From the NCBI RefSeq assembly GCF_003201955.1, contig NZ_QJJM01000003.1, positions 269,171 to 333,170 of the forward strand: 64,000 nt of DNA. The letters run 5' to 3'. The position numbers and the translations under genes are program-made. The notes under the pieces are model-generated. The model had not been told where the DNA came from. It was given only the letters and a program-made list of their open reading frames with translations, and ran no database searches. Positions within the stretch are counted from its first letter, which is position 1; each line of letters starts with the position of its first letter. This document shows, in pieces, positions 8,349 through 18,194 of this stretch. This DNA is from Blastomonas natatoria. GTDB lineage: Bacteria > Pseudomonadota > Alphaproteobacteria > Sphingomonadales > Sphingomonadaceae.

Positions 8349-10715
8349 ATGTCCATTTTCGGGTTCACCCGTTTCGCCGCGACGCGCACCGCGCTGACGC
8401 TGGGCGTTGCCGCCGCCGCGATCACGGTTCTTCCTGCTGCGGCCATTGCCCAGGACACCCAGGAAGAGGAGGCGACGACTGCGGCAGATGGCAGCGTGAT
8501 CGTCGTCACGGCGCGCCGCCGGGCCGAAAACCTGCAGGACGTTCCGATCGCGATCAGCGCCTTTTCTGCCGAACGGCTGGAAAATCAGGGCGCGCTAGAC
8601 ATTACCGATATCTCGCAGATCACCCCCAATACCACGCTGGAAGCCTCGCGCGGCACCAACTCGACGCTCACCGCCTTCATTCGTGGTGTGGGCCAGCAGG
8701 ACCCGGTGCCCGGTTTTGAAGCCGGTGTCGGCATCTATCTGGATGATGTCTATCTCAACCGCCCTCAGGCTGCGGTGCTCGACATTTACGAGGTCGAGCG
8801 GATCGAGGTGCTGCGTGGGCCGCAGGGCACGCTCTATGGTCGCAACACCATTGGTGGTGCGGTCAAATATGTCACCAAGATGCTGCCGCAGGACTTCAGC
8901 CTGAAGGTGCGCGGCACCTATGGCACCTATGACCAGGCCGAAGGGGTGATCACCGCATCTGCGCCGATCGGCGATCTGGTTCGTGTCGGCGGCACGGTTG
9001 CGCGCTTGTCGCGCGGTGGCTTTGGCGACAATCTCAACATTCGCGGCCTTGAAAACTATAACCGCGACGTCTGGGCTGGCCGCGGCACTCTGGAGATCGG
9101 CGGATATGGTGCGCCGGTGCTGATCCGCCTGTCGGGCGACTATACCCGCGACAAGTCGGATCCGCGCAACGGTCACCGCCTGATCCCTGGAATCCGCAGC
9201 GGGACCCCGGTGCTGCGCGATGTCTTCGACACGCGCGCCGGCCTGAACAATCCGCGGCAGGATATCGAAGCCTTTGGTCTGGCGTTGAACATTTCTGCCG
9301 AGCTCACGAACACACTGACGCTGCGCTCGATCAGCGCCTGGCGCAAGGATGACAGCTTCACCCCGATCGATTTCGACGCGCTGCCGGCGATCGATGTCGA
9401 TGTGCCCGCCGTCTATCGCAACGAGCAGGTCAGCCAGGAATTCCAGCTGCTGTATGAAGGCGACCGCCTCAAGGGTCTGGTCGGCTTCTACTATCTCGAC
9501 GCCAAGGCCTCGACCGCCTTCGACGTTCTGCTTTTCACCACCGTCCCCAATCTCAACGCGTTCACGGCTGGTGATGTACGCACCGATACCTGGTCGGTTT
9601 TCGGCGATTTCACCTATGATTTCACCGATCAGCTCTCGCTGTCGCTGGGCGGTCGCTACACCGTCGACAAGCGCAACTCGACCATCCTGCGTCAGACCAA
9701 GCTGGGCCGCTCGGCCGAATTCGGCGGCATTCCCATCGTCGTGGCGACCACCTCGAACTTCAACGGCCAGGCGCGCTTTACCGATTTCAATCCGCGCGCG
9801 TCATTGAGCTTCAAGCCCAACACCGATCATCTGTTCTTCGCCAGCTATTCGCAGGGCTTCAAGGGCGGCGGTTTCGACCCGCGCGGGCTTTCCACCGCCG
9901 CACCCGACACCAACCGCGATGGCGTGCGCAGTCAGCAGGAAATCTTCGACTTCCTGAGCTTCGAGCCCGAAACGGTCGACAGCTACGAACTGGGCTGGAA
10001 GGGCAGCTTTGCCAATAATGCGATCAACCTGGCCCTGACCGGCTTCTATGCCGATTACACCAATGTCCAGGTGCCCGGCTCCGCCGGCTTCGACTCCAAC
10101 GGTGATGGCGTCAACGATACCTTCATCGGCGTCACCACCAATGCGGGCAAGGCCGAGTTCAAGGGCATCGAGTTCGAGGGCAATGCCGTGTTTGCGCAGG
10201 AGTTCGCCGGCAGCGGCTCGTTCCTGAGCTTCAACGCAACGCTGGGATATATCGATGGCGAGTACAAGCGCTTCATCGATGCGCGCAACATTGACGTCGC
10301 CAATCTGCGCCGCATCCAGAACACCCCGAAATGGACGATGTCGGGCACCTTCTCGGGTGTGGTCCCGGCTTTCTCGGGGCAGATCACCGCGTCCACGACG
10401 GTCAGCTATCGCAGCAAGACCTTCCAGTTCGAAACACCCAGCCCCTTTCTCGACCAGCCGGGCTTCGCGCTGTGGGATGCTTCGCTGATCTGGCGGGATG
10501 ACGAGGATCGGTTCAGCTTCGGCATCAACGCCAGGAACATTCTCGACAAGCGCTACATCACCTCGGGCTATCAGTTCCTGGCCACCGCGCCCGATGGTAC
10601 GCCGACGCGTAACGCCGCCGGCAATCTCATCCCGACGCTGGGCACCGAGGGCGTTGCGACGGCATTCTACGGCAACCCGCGTCAGGTGTTCGTGACCGGA
10701 ACTGTGAAGTTCTGA
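8349..10715 (+). CDS. TonB-dependent outer membrane receptor
   Basis: The gene encodes 788 aa. A signal peptide (about residues 1-34, ending AIAQD) is followed by a short acidic segment with a TonB-box-like IVVTARRR, then the plug domain (NLQDVPIAISAFSAERL; LRGPQGTLYGRNTIGGAVKYVTK). The 22-strand barrel ends in a terminal aromatic residue (VTGTVKF). The plug motifs match the large sphingomonad group of Fe-siderophore/organic-nutrient receptors; the ligand is not predictable. It is divergent from a TetR-family gene that probably regulates it. No transporter or enzyme genes lie beside it. Confidence 0.93.
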   Translation: MSIFGFTRFAATRTALTLGVAAAAITVLPAAAIAQDTQEEEATTAADGSVIVVTARRRAENLQDVPIAISAFSAERLENQGALDITDISQITPNTTLEASRGTNSTLTAFIRGVGQQDPVPGFEAGVGIYLDDVYLNRPQAAVLDIYEVERIEVLRGPQGTLYGRNTIGGAVKYVTKMLPQDFSLKVRGTYGTYDQAEGVITASAPIGDLVRVGGTVARLSRGGFGDNLNIRGLENYNRDVWAGRGTLEIGGYGAPVLIRLSGDYTRDKSDPRNGHRLIPGIRSGTPVLRDVFDTRAGLNNPRQDIEAFGLALNISAELTNTLTLRSISAWRKDDSFTPIDFDALPAIDVDVPAVYRNEQVSQEFQLLYEGDRLKGLVGFYYLDAKASTAFDVLLFTTVPNLNAFTAGDVRTDTWSVFGDFTYDFTDQLSLSLGGRYTVDKRNSTILRQTKLGRSAEFGGIPIVVATTSNFNGQARFTDFNPRASLSFKPNTDHLFFASYSQGFKGGGFDPRGLSTAAPDTNRDGVRSQQEIFDFLSFEPETVDSYELGWKGSFANNAINLALTGFYADYTNVQVPGSAGFDSNGDGVNDTFIGVTTNAGKAEFKGIEFEGNAVFAQEFAGSGSFLSFNATLGYIDGEYKRFIDARNIDVANLRRIQNTPKWTMSGTFSGVVPAFSGQITASTTVSYRSKTFQFETPSPFLDQPGFALWDASLIWRDDEDRFSFGINARNILDKRYITSGYQFLATAPDGTPTRNAAGNLIPTLGTEGVATAFYGNPRQVFVTGTVKF

Positions 10716-11143
10716 CCTGAATTGCTGAATGCATTTGGGAATGTGGCCGCGAGCACGCGCTTGCGGTCACCGATCCTGTCCGATAGTCAGGTCTGGACAT
10801 TCCCCAGTTACCCAGCGCTATGGGGCTGGGTTAGGAAGGCAGGGCGCGATGCGTGGAGCTAGCTCGATTGAGCCGATTGTTCTGGGCCAGCTCCCGCTCG
10901 GAGCCATTAGATGAGTTACGTTCTACAAGCGTGACGAACTCGCCTTCGACCTGATCTGCTGCCAGGTGATGGTCGACGAGAATTCCTTGAACTTTCACGA
11001 GGAAATGCCCGGTTGGGATGCGTTGCTCGGACATTTGGGCAATTTACCCGGCTTTCGCAAAGACTGGCATGCTGGCGTCTCTCAGCCTGCTTTTGAGCTA
11101 TGTCCGACCGTAGCGTACGAGCGCTAGCCGAGTGTCAGAAAAA
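10716..11143. other. Intergenic region without a supported gene
   Basis: About 430 bases between the receptor and the merR-like gene. A 10-bp GC-rich stem with a 4-base loop at 10745-10768 could end receptor transcription, but no T-tract follows. A 67-codon open frame on the minus strand (10831-11034) has no ribosome site or recognisable family and is not called. Confidence 0.6.
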
Positions 11144-11172
11144 CCTCTTGAAGCTTACGCAACGTCAAGTGG
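11144..11172 (+). promoter_or_regulatory. Probable MerR-type operator/promoter
   Basis: The dyad CCTCTTGA-N13-TCAAGTGG (7 of 8 positions symmetrical) lies 12 bases before the ATG of the merR-like gene. MerR-family activators bind dyads of this kind inside stretched promoter spacers. The position suggests autoregulation and co-control of the downstream efflux gene. Confidence 0.65.
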
Positions 11173-11184
11173 CATAAGCTCGCT

Positions 11185-11988
11185 ATGGCTGATTCGCTCG
11201 ACATTGCCGCCGTCACCCGGCTCACCGGTCTCACTGCGCGTGCGCTGCGTTTCTACGAGGCGCGAGGGCTCGTGGAGCCGTTACGCACCGCATCGGGGCG
11301 GCGGCATTTTGATGCGGCGGCGCTGGAGCGGCTGAACCTCATCCTGTCGCTCAAGAAGGCGGGGCTGACGCTGGCGCAGATCCAGCGGTTGACCGCCAAT
11401 CGGCGGATTGATCTTCATGGCCTTATCACCGCGCAGCTTGACCATCTGGAAGCTCAGGCGCGACGCATTTCCGATGCGCAGGCGCTGCTCATCTCCGTCA
11501 AGTTCCGCATCGATCGCGGCGAGCCCATCGATGCCGAGACCTTCTGCTCGCTGATCCGGCACGAACAGCAGGAGAGTACAAGCATGTCACAGGACCAATG
11601 GAAGGCGGTGACCGACCGCTATTTCACTCCGCAAGAGCAGGCCGAATGGGTTCAGAAGATGCAGGGCCTCGGCCCCGAATTCGACCAGCAGGACTATGCT
11701 GCGCAATGGAAGGCGCTGGGCGACGAGATCAAGGCGGCGTTGCCGATGGACCCCGCCGGTGATGCGGCGGCTGCGTTCGTCCAGCGCTGGTACGCGCTGC
11801 TCAAGCCGTTCACTGATGTCGCCACGCCCGCGATGTGGACGGGCACGATGAAGATGTACGATGACATGGCCAATTGGCCGGTTCAGGCCGATCCCGGCTT
11901 CGATGCAGAGGTCTGGGCGTTCATGAAAGAGGCGACAGCGGCGCGGATGCTGGCCGGGGACATGATCGCCATGCCCAAGGTGGAATGA
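11185..11988 (+). CDS. MerR family regulator with TipAS-like C-terminal domain
   Basis: The gene encodes 267 aa. Residues 1-70 form a MerR winged helix (IAAVTRLTGLTARALRFYEARGLVEP, then GRRHFD). A helical dimerisation segment follows (about 75-125). The C-terminal 130 residues, starting WKAVTDRYFTPQEQAEW, resemble the TipAS antibiotic-recognition domain. TipAS proteins trap hydrophobic drugs and activate efflux or sequestration genes. The gene lies 13 bases upstream of an SMR efflux gene, so the pair looks like a drug-sensing operon. The actual ligand is unknown. Confidence 0.87.
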   Translation: MADSLDIAAVTRLTGLTARALRFYEARGLVEPLRTASGRRHFDAAALERLNLILSLKKAGLTLAQIQRLTANRRIDLHGLITAQLDHLEAQARRISDAQALLISVKFRIDRGEPIDAETFCSLIRHEQQESTSMSQDQWKAVTDRYFTPQEQAEWVQKMQGLGPEFDQQDYAAQWKALGDEIKAALPMDPAGDAAAAFVQRWYALLKPFTDVATPAMWTGTMKMYDDMANWPVQADPGFDAEVWAFMKEATAARMLAGDMIAMPKVE

Positions 11989-12001
11989 GGAGAAACGGGT
12001 C

Positions 12002-12361
12002 ATGAATGCATGGGTATTGCTGGCGCTGGCCATAATCTGCGAGATTGCAGGCACCAGCCTGCTCAAGGCCTCGCAGGGGTTTGCCAAGCCACTGTTCGGC
12101 ATGGCCTCGATGGCCTGCTATGGCCTGTGCTTCTGGCTGCTCGCCTTCGCCTTTACCCGCATCCCGATGGGCATTGCCTATGCGATCTGGTCGGGCGTGG
12201 GCGTCGTCGCGATTGCGGTGATCGGCTGGCTGGTGTTCCGCCAGTCGATCAGCCTCGCCCAGGCGGGGTTCATCATGCTGACGCTGATCGGGACGACGGG
12301 CCTGTATCTCACCACGCCCTATGCCGATGCGGAGAAGCAGGTGGCATCGGCGGAGGGCTAG
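12002..12361 (+). CDS. Small multidrug resistance (SMR) family transporter
   Basis: The gene encodes 119 aa with four membrane helices. The essential, membrane-embedded glutamate of SMR proteins is E14 in ALAIICEIAGTSLLK. The motif YAIWSGVGVVAIAVIGWLVF in helix 3 is also conserved. The C-terminal tail of about 14 residues is hydrophilic. SMR dimers exchange protons for cationic drugs, guanidinium or polyamines in the inner membrane; the subgroup (EmrE-like or Gdx-like) is not decided. The last base of its stop codon lies one base past the terminal codon of the convergent phosphatase gene (tail overlap 12358-12361). Confidence 0.92.
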   Translation: MNAWVLLALAIICEIAGTSLLKASQGFAKPLFGMASMACYGLCFWLLAFAFTRIPMGIAYAIWSGVGVVAIAVIGWLVFRQSISLAQAGFIMLTLIGTTGLYLTTPYADAEKQVASAEG

Positions 12362-13161
12362 CCACCGCCCGCTGACAGCCGCACCGCGCGTTCGCGCAGC
12401 CGCTCGACCGCGGCGGCGTGGATGCCCGGCGCGCAGCACAAAACTCCGAAGGCATTGGCGCGCGGCTTGTTGAACCTGAGCTCGCCGCCCAGCGCATCGG
12501 TAACGCGCGCGCCTGCCTCTTCGGCGATGATCGCCGCCGCGCCGATATCCCACTCATAGCCCCAGCGCAGCGTCGCGAGCAGATCGGCGCGATCGTCGGC
12601 CACCATCGCCATGCGAAGCGCGATGCTGTTCGGCTTTTCGACCACAGTGAGGTCGACATCTGCCTTGGGCAGGCTGTCGGTCGGCACGCGCGACCCGGAA
12701 AAATCGGTGCGGCGGCTGGCCTTCAATTGCTTGCCGTTGAGGAAAGCGCCGCGCCCGCGCGCGCCGATCCAGTATTCCTTGCGCGCCGGAGCCGCGAGCA
12801 CGCCCATCACGACATGCCCATCCTCGACCAGAGCGACCGAGATCGCCCAGCCGGTGCGCCCGCGCACGAAATCGCGCGTGCCGTCGATCGGGTCGACCAG
12901 CCAGATACGCCCGCAATCGAGCCGCGCGGTGTCGTCCGCCGTCTCCTCGGACAGCCAGCCCGCATCTGGGACCAAAGCGCCCAGTCGTTCGCGCAGGAAA
13001 TTGTCGACGGCAAGGTCGGTCTCGCTCACCGGTTCTCCCGGCACCTTGTCCCAGACCTGCAAATCACCCCCGGCGCGCGCGAACGCGCCCATGGCGATGG
13101 TGCTCGCCTCTTCGACGATGTGCTTGATCGTGTCGGGAGAAACCTTGGTGCGCGACGCCAT
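12358..13161 (-). CDS. 3'(2'),5'-bisphosphate nucleotidase CysQ / inositol monophosphatase family
   Basis: The gene encodes 267 aa. The metal-binding motifs of the family are intact: SEET at 71-74, VDPIDGTRDF at 89-98 (D90 and D93) and EWDIGAAAIIAEEAG around D205. The wording fits CysQ-type enzymes, which remove adenosine 3',5'-bisphosphate made during sulfate assimilation, better than classic SuhB; a histidinol phosphatase role is possible. ATG 13161 is chosen: the longer frame reaching 13485 runs into the downstream end of prfC and has no family homology. It is co-directional with prfC, 41 bases behind it. Confidence 0.85.
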   Translation of the reverse strand: MASRTKVSPDTIKHIVEEASTIAMGAFARAGGDLQVWDKVPGEPVSETDLAVDNFLRERLGALVPDAGWLSEETADDTARLDCGRIWLVDPIDGTRDFVRGRTGWAISVALVEDGHVVMGVLAAPARKEYWIGARGRGAFLNGKQLKASRRTDFSGSRVPTDSLPKADVDLTVVEKPNSIALRMAMVADDRADLLATLRWGYEWDIGAAAIIAEEAGARVTDALGGELRFNKPRANAFGVLCCAPGIHAAAVERLRERAVRLSAGGG

Positions 13162-13202
13162 GTCCCCGCTGTAGCGCGGGTCATGGCGGTTGCAACACTC
13201 GT

Positions 13203-14768
13203 TTAGCGCTCTCGGGTTGCGCTGAAGGTCAGCTCGGGGTTCTTTTCCTGCTGATAGCCGACATCCCAGGCAGACCTCGCCATGAACACCGGATTGCCGT
13301 CGCGGTCCTTGGCCAGGTTGTTCATCGAGATGCGCTTGAACGCTTCCAGTGCGTCGGCCGGACCGCTCAGCCAGCGCGCGGTGTCGAACGGGGCCATTTC
13401 GAGCACCGCCTCGACCTTGTACTCGGCCTCGAGCCGGCTGATCAGCACCTCGAGCTGCAGCTGGCCGACCACGCCCACCACCCATTGGCTGCCGATTTCG
13501 GGGTAGAAGACCTGGATCACGCCCTCTTCGGACAGGTCGTCGAGCGCCTTGCGCAGCTGCTTGGTCTTGGTCGGGTCCTTGAGCTGGACGCGGCGCAGGA
13601 TTTCCGGCGCAAAGTTCGGCAGGCCGGTAAAGCGCACGTCGTTCTTCTCGGACAGCGTATCGCCGACGCGCAGCGTGCCGTGGTTGGGGATGCCGATGAT
13701 GTCGCCTGGCAGCGCCTCGTCGGCCAGCTCACGGTCCTGCGCGAAGAACAGGATCGGCGAATGCACCGCAATCGGCTTGCCATGACCCGACGGTACCAGC
13801 TTCATGCCGCGCTTGAACGTGCCCGAGACCAGCCGCATGAACGCGATACGGTCGCGGTGCTGCGGGTCCATGTTCGCCTGCACCTTGAAGATGAACCCGG
13901 TCACGTCCTTGCGCGTCGGATCGACCGATTCGGGCTCGGCGGGCTGGCTGCGTGGCGGCGGGGCATGGTCGGCAATCGCGTTGATCAGTTCCTCGATACC
14001 GAATTGCTTGAGCGCCGAGCCGAAGAACACCGGAGTAAGGTCGCCATGGCGATAGGCCTCAAGGTCGAAGCTGGCATAGCCGCCCTGCGCCAGCTCGGCC
14101 TCTTCGGTCAGCCGTTCCAGCCCCTGGGCCGACAGTTTCTCGGCGAGGACAGGATCATCGAGGCCGGCGACCTGCGTGAACGCCCCTTCGAACTCGCGCG
14201 AGGGACCTTCGGGCTGCATCAGCGTGTTGCGAGCGAAGTCGTAAATGCCCTCGAACTGGCCACCCATGCCGACCGGCCAGCTCATCGGGCACACGTCGAG
14301 CGCCAGCGCATCGGCGACCTCGTCGAGCAGTTCGAACGGATCGCGGCCTTCGCGGTCGACCTTGTTGACGAAGGTGATGATCGGCACCGAGCGCAAGCGG
14401 CACACCTCGAACAGCTTGCGCGTCTGCGGCTCGATCCCCTTGGCCGCATCGATCACCATGATCGCCGAATCGACCGCGGTCAGCGTGCGATAGGTGTCTT
14501 CGGAGAAATCCTCGTGCCCCGGCGTGTCGAGCAGGTTGAAGGTAATCCCCTGCCGCTCGAAGGTCATCACCGAGGAGGTGACCGAGATGCCGCGCTGCTG
14601 CTCGATCTTCATCCAGTCCGACCGCGCCCGCCGCGCCGCACCGCGCGCCTTGACCTCGCCCGCCAGATGAATCGCGCCGCCGGTGAGCAGCAGCTTTTCG
14701 GTGAGCGTGGTCTTCCCTGCGTCAGGGTGCGAGATGATGGCGAAGGTGCGGCGGTTGAGGGCGGTCAT
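13203..14768 (-). CDS. prfC: Peptide chain release factor 3
   Basis: The gene encodes 521 aa, close to the E. coli length of 529. The G1 motif is HPDAGKTT (residues 14-21), G2 lies in QQRGISVTSSVM, G3 is DTPGHEDF and G4 is NKVDRE. Domains II and III follow (from about residue 290). RF3 is a GTPase that recycles RF1/RF2 from the ribosome after termination. ATG 14768 is preferred: the extra 16 residues of the longer frame are encoded by a palindromic repeat and do not match the family. Confidence 0.96.
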   Translation of the reverse strand: MTALNRRTFAIISHPDAGKTTLTEKLLLTGGAIHLAGEVKARGAARRARSDWMKIEQQRGISVTSSVMTFERQGITFNLLDTPGHEDFSEDTYRTLTAVDSAIMVIDAAKGIEPQTRKLFEVCRLRSVPIITFVNKVDREGRDPFELLDEVADALALDVCPMSWPVGMGGQFEGIYDFARNTLMQPEGPSREFEGAFTQVAGLDDPVLAEKLSAQGLERLTEEAELAQGGYASFDLEAYRHGDLTPVFFGSALKQFGIEELINAIADHAPPPRSQPAEPESVDPTRKDVTGFIFKVQANMDPQHRDRIAFMRLVSGTFKRGMKLVPSGHGKPIAVHSPILFFAQDRELADEALPGDIIGIPNHGTLRVGDTLSEKNDVRFTGLPNFAPEILRRVQLKDPTKTKQLRKALDDLSEEGVIQVFYPEIGSQWVVGVVGQLQLEVLISRLEAEYKVEAVLEMAPFDTARWLSGPADALEAFKRISMNNLAKDRDGNPVFMARSAWDVGYQQEKNPELTFSATRER

Positions 14769-14792
14769 ATCGGGGCTTTGCTTGCTCGATGA

Positions 14793-14875
14793 TCCCCTGC
14801 GAAGGCAGGGGGCCATCTCCAGAGGTTAGCGTCTGGTGGATCGGGTAGATGATGGGCCCCTGCCTTCGCAGGGGA
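14793..14875. repeat. Intergenic palindrome (22-bp arms)
   Basis: Arms 14793-14814 and 14854-14875 are inverted copies (20 of 22 match). Each contains the smaller palindrome CCCCTGCGAAGGCAGGGG. It sits between prfC and the epimerase-like gene, both on the minus strand. The core differs from the 7.4-kb repeat, so this is a second repeat family. Confidence 0.85.
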
Positions 14876-14890
14876 CCGATATCGGATGGG

Positions 14891-15772
14891 CTAGCTCTCT
14901 AGCAGCGTCACATCCATCCGCAAACGCTGCTGTGCGTTCGGTGCCAGCGTCATCACGCCGGGCTTTTCGGTGAAATCGCCGGTGAAGCCGAGCGGATCGG
15001 CGATCCCGGCCCAAGGCTCGATGCACAGGAAACGCGCGCCGGGCTTCTGCCAGATGCCGAGCATCGGCGTATCGGGAAAGTCGATGCGAAGGCGCGGCTG
15101 GCCGGGCACGCCATAGGTGAGTGAGCGGCTTTGCAGTTCATCCCAGATGAGCGCGTCGGCCTCGAAATCGGCATAAGCAGGCGCGTAAACCTTGCCCTCA
15201 ACCGGGCTGGGCTGCGGATCGGGCGCGACGAGGCCGGTGGCGGGGTCGAGCCGCCGGATCGGGGCGGGTTCGTCGCGTTCGAACACGATCCGGTGATCCT
15301 CTGATGCGCCGCCATAGGGAAGCGGCCAGGCGAAGGCCGGGTGATAGCCGAAGTTGAACGGGATCGGCGTATCGCCCATGTTGCAGATGGTTGCGGTCAT
15401 GGCGAGCGTCGCGCCCGTCAGCGCGAAACCCATGTCGAGCCGGAATTCGAACGGATAGACCGCGCGGCTGGCCTCGCTCGCCTTGAGCCGGAACAGCGCG
15501 CGGCCAGAGTCCGCCTCGACCAGCGCGAATTCCGAGCGCCGGGCAAAGCCGTGCTTCGCCATTGCAAAGCGCCGATCGCCGAGCCGATACTGGTCATCCG
15601 CCAGCGCCCCGACGATCGGGAACAGCAAAGGCGCATGACCAGTCCAGAAGGCCGGGTCGGCATCGGTCATCAGCTCGCGGCCACCAGCGTCCCTGAGCGA
15701 CCATAGCTCCGCCCCTAGCGGGTGGATGGTCGCCGTCAGCGCATCGGAGCGCAGCGTGACCAGATCAGCCAC
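14891..15772 (-). CDS. Aldose 1-epimerase family protein (galactose mutarotase-like)
   Basis: The gene encodes 293 aa. It has the beta-sandwich sequence pattern of the aldose-1-epimerase/YeaD group: an N-terminal HPLGAELWSL, then HAPLLFPIVGAL, GFARRSEF, FNFGYHPAF with its catalytic-type histidine, and CIEPWAG with a conserved acid. It probably interconverts anomers of a sugar or sugar phosphate in the cytoplasm. The start is GTG 15772, which overlaps the last codons of pheT by 8 bases, so it is probably translationally coupled to pheT. The link to tRNA synthetase genes is most likely positional only. Confidence 0.82.
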   Translation of the reverse strand: MADLVTLRSDALTATIHPLGAELWSLRDAGGRELMTDADPAFWTGHAPLLFPIVGALADDQYRLGDRRFAMAKHGFARRSEFALVEADSGRALFRLKASEASRAVYPFEFRLDMGFALTGATLAMTATICNMGDTPIPFNFGYHPAFAWPLPYGGASEDHRIVFERDEPAPIRRLDPATGLVAPDPQPSPVEGKVYAPAYADFEADALIWDELQSRSLTYGVPGQPRLRIDFPDTPMLGIWQKPGARFLCIEPWAGIADPLGFTGDFTEKPGVMTLAPNAQQRLRMDVTLLES

Positions 15773-18194
15773 GCAGCTCCGCCCCGAGCTTGGCCGCCGC
15801 CTTGACCACCGCATCGGCAATGGCCTTGAGCTCATCGTCGCCAAAGCTCTTGTCCACGGGCTGCAGCGTCACCTCGATCGCGAGCGAAAGCTTGCCCTCG
15901 GGTACGCCCTGGCCTGCAAAGCTGTCGAACACGCGCGCATCGGTGATGTGCTTCTTGTCGGCGCCTTTTACCGCGCGCATCAGGTCACCGGCGGGCAGCT
16001 TGGCATCGACCAGGAAGGCGAAGTCGCGCGTCACGGCCTGCAGGGCCGGAGGCGCATAGGCTTCGCGCATCGCCGATCCGCGCGCTTTCAGTGGGATGGC
16101 GTCGAGGAACAGCTCTGCCACCATCACAGGCCCGTGCACCGGCTTGAAGCCGAAGGCGCGCGCGGTCGAAGGGTGCAGCGTCCCGTACGCGGCGAGCACG
16201 TTCTTCGGACCCAGCCGCAGCGTTGCCGCCTGGCCCGGGTGATAGTGATCGCCGGGACCTGCCGCATCGGGGGCGAAGTCCATCAGCTTGGCGGCAGGGG
16301 CACCGGCGGCATCGAGCAGTGCCAGCACCTCGGCCTTCACGTCATGCGCGGTAAAGCCCTGCGCCTTGCCGCTGCGCCAGTCGCGCGGGGTCTTGTCGCC
16401 CGCCAGCACGATGCCCAGCGTGGTGCGTTCCAGGCTGGTGCCGTCCTCGGCCTTGAAATAGCGCCGACCGACCTCGAACAGCCGCACCGAGCCCGCGCCG
16501 CGATCGAGATTGCGCTTGGCAGCAGAGAGCAGGCCGGGCAGCAGCGAAGGCCGCATGACCTTGAGGTCCTCGCTGATCGGATTGGCCAGCACCCAGTCGC
16601 CGCCGCCAAATGGGGCTGCTTCCCTGTCCGAAATGAACGACCAGTTGACTGCCTCGTTGAGACCGCGCGCGGCGGCGAGACGGCGCACGCGGCGCTCCTG
16701 CAGCTGCGCGGGGCTCGCGGTCGGCTTGGCGACACCGGGCAGGCGCGGCAACGGGGTCGAGGGGATCGCATCGATGCCGGTGATGCGCACCACTTCCTCG
16801 ACGATATCCGCTTTCCCTGCGACATCGCGCCGCCATGTCGGGACGGTGATCGTCCAGGGGGTGGCGCTGCTGTCGACGCCGAAGCCCAGCCGCTCAAGAA
16901 TCGCCTGCTGCTCGCCTGCCGCGACATCGATGCCGCCCAAGGCGGTGCAATAGGCGGGGTCGTAAGCCACGGTGCGCGGTTCGACCGGGGCTTTGCCCGA
17001 GCGTGTGACCGGGCTCGCCGTGCCGCCGCAATGCTCCAGCACCAGCCGCGTCGCGATGGCGAGACCGGTTTCGAGGAACGCCGGGTCGACGCCGCGCTCG
17101 AAGCGCTGGCGCGCGTCGCTCGTCAGTATCAGCTTCTGGCCGGTGCGCGCGATATGTTCGGGGTCGAAATAGGCGCACTCGATCAGCACGTCGGTGGTGT
17201 CGTCGGACACGCCCGAATCCTCGCCGCCCATGATGCCGCCGATATCGTGCACCTGGGCACTGTCAGCGATCACCGTCATGCTGGCATCAAGCGCATAGGT
17301 CTTGCCGTTGAGCGCAAGCACCTCTTCGCCATCTGCCGCCTTGCGCGCGACCAGCCCGCCAGACAGCCTGGCGCGGTCATAAACGTGCAGCGGGCGGCCA
17401 AGGTCGATCGACACGAAATTGGTGATATCGACCAGCACCGAAATCGGCTTCTGCCCGATTGCCTTCAGCCGGTCCGCCATCCATTTGGGCGCGGGGCCGT
17501 TCTTCAGGCCCGAGACGTTCTGCGCGAAAAAGGCCGGGCAACCGGCACTATCGTCGGTGCGCACATCCGGCGCGTCGCCGCTGCCCTCGACCGGATCGAC
17601 GCCCGAGCGATAGACTTCGGACAAGGGCTTCAGCGTGCCGATGCCCGATGCGGCGAGATCGCGCGCGATGCCGCGCACGCCCATGCAGTCCTGCTTGTTG
17701 GGCGTGACGGAGACCTCGATCACCGGGTCGTCGAGCCCGGCATAATCGGCAAAGCTGGTGCCGACCGGCGCGTCCTCGGGCAGCTCGATAATGCCGTCAT
17801 GGTCCTCGCCGAGCTCGAGCTCGCGATACGAGCACATCATGCCGAAGCTCTCGACATCGCGGATCTTCGCAGGCTTGAGCGTGAAGGCGGGGCCGGGGAC
17901 ATAGGTTCCCGGCGGGCCGAACACGCCGACCAGCCCGGTCCTTGCATTGGGCGCGCCGCACACGACCTGCCAGGGGGTGCCCGAGCCGTCGTCGACCTTG
18001 AGCAGCCGCAGCTTGTCGGCATTGGGATGCGGGCCGGCCTCGAGCACCTTGGCGACGCGGAACGGGCGCAGCGCATCGGCGGGGTTTTCCACCCCTTCGA
18101 GCTCCAGCCCGATCGCGGTCAGCCGGTCGGTGATTTCGGTCAGCGAAGCATCGGTATCGAGATGCTCTTTCAGCCAGGAGAGGGTGAACTTCAT
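15765..18194 (-). CDS. pheT: Phenylalanyl-tRNA synthetase beta subunit
   Basis: The gene encodes 809 aa, the standard bacterial length. The N-terminus [18 protein letters not shown] is canonical. It is followed by the tRNA-binding (EMAP-like) domain around residues 40-150, the B3/B4 editing domain (about 210-390), B5 (about 400-475), the catalytic-like core and the C-terminal anticodon-binding FDX-ACB domain. With PheS it forms the alpha2-beta2 enzyme that charges tRNA-Phe and edits mis-charged tyrosine. The ATG overlaps the pheS stop by an ATGA junction, giving translational coupling. Confidence 0.97.
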   Translation of the reverse strand: MKFTLSWLKEHLDTDASLTEITDRLTAIGLELEGVENPADALRPFRVAKVLEAGPHPNADKLRLLKVDDGSGTPWQVVCGAPNARTGLVGVFGPPGTYVPGPAFTLKPAKIRDVESFGMMCSYRELELGEDHDGIIELPEDAPVGTSFADYAGLDDPVIEVSVTPNKQDCMGVRGIARDLAASGIGTLKPLSEVYRSGVDPVEGSGDAPDVRTDDSAGCPAFFAQNVSGLKNGPAPKWMADRLKAIGQKPISVLVDITNFVSIDLGRPLHVYDRARLSGGLVARKAADGEEVLALNGKTYALDASMTVIADSAQVHDIGGIMGGEDSGVSDDTTDVLIECAYFDPEHIARTGQKLILTSDARQRFERGVDPAFLETGLAIATRLVLEHCGGTASPVTRSGKAPVEPRTVAYDPAYCTALGGIDVAAGEQQAILERLGFGVDSSATPWTITVPTWRRDVAGKADIVEEVVRITGIDAIPSTPLPRLPGVAKPTASPAQLQERRVRRLAAARGLNEAVNWSFISDREAAPFGGGDWVLANPISEDLKVMRPSLLPGLLSAAKRNLDRGAGSVRLFEVGRRYFKAEDGTSLERTTLGIVLAGDKTPRDWRSGKAQGFTAHDVKAEVLALLDAAGAPAAKLMDFAPDAAGPGDHYHPGQAATLRLGPKNVLAAYGTLHPSTARAFGFKPVHGPVMVAELFLDAIPLKARGSAMREAYAPPALQAVTRDFAFLVDAKLPAGDLMRAVKGADKKHITDARVFDSFAGQGVPEGKLSLAIEVTLQPVDKSFGDDELKAIADAVVKAAAKLGAELRG

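Noticed and set aside
10831..11034. 67-codon minus-strand frame between the TonB receptor and merR-like genes
   Set aside because: No ribosome site, no family resemblance and no conserved context.
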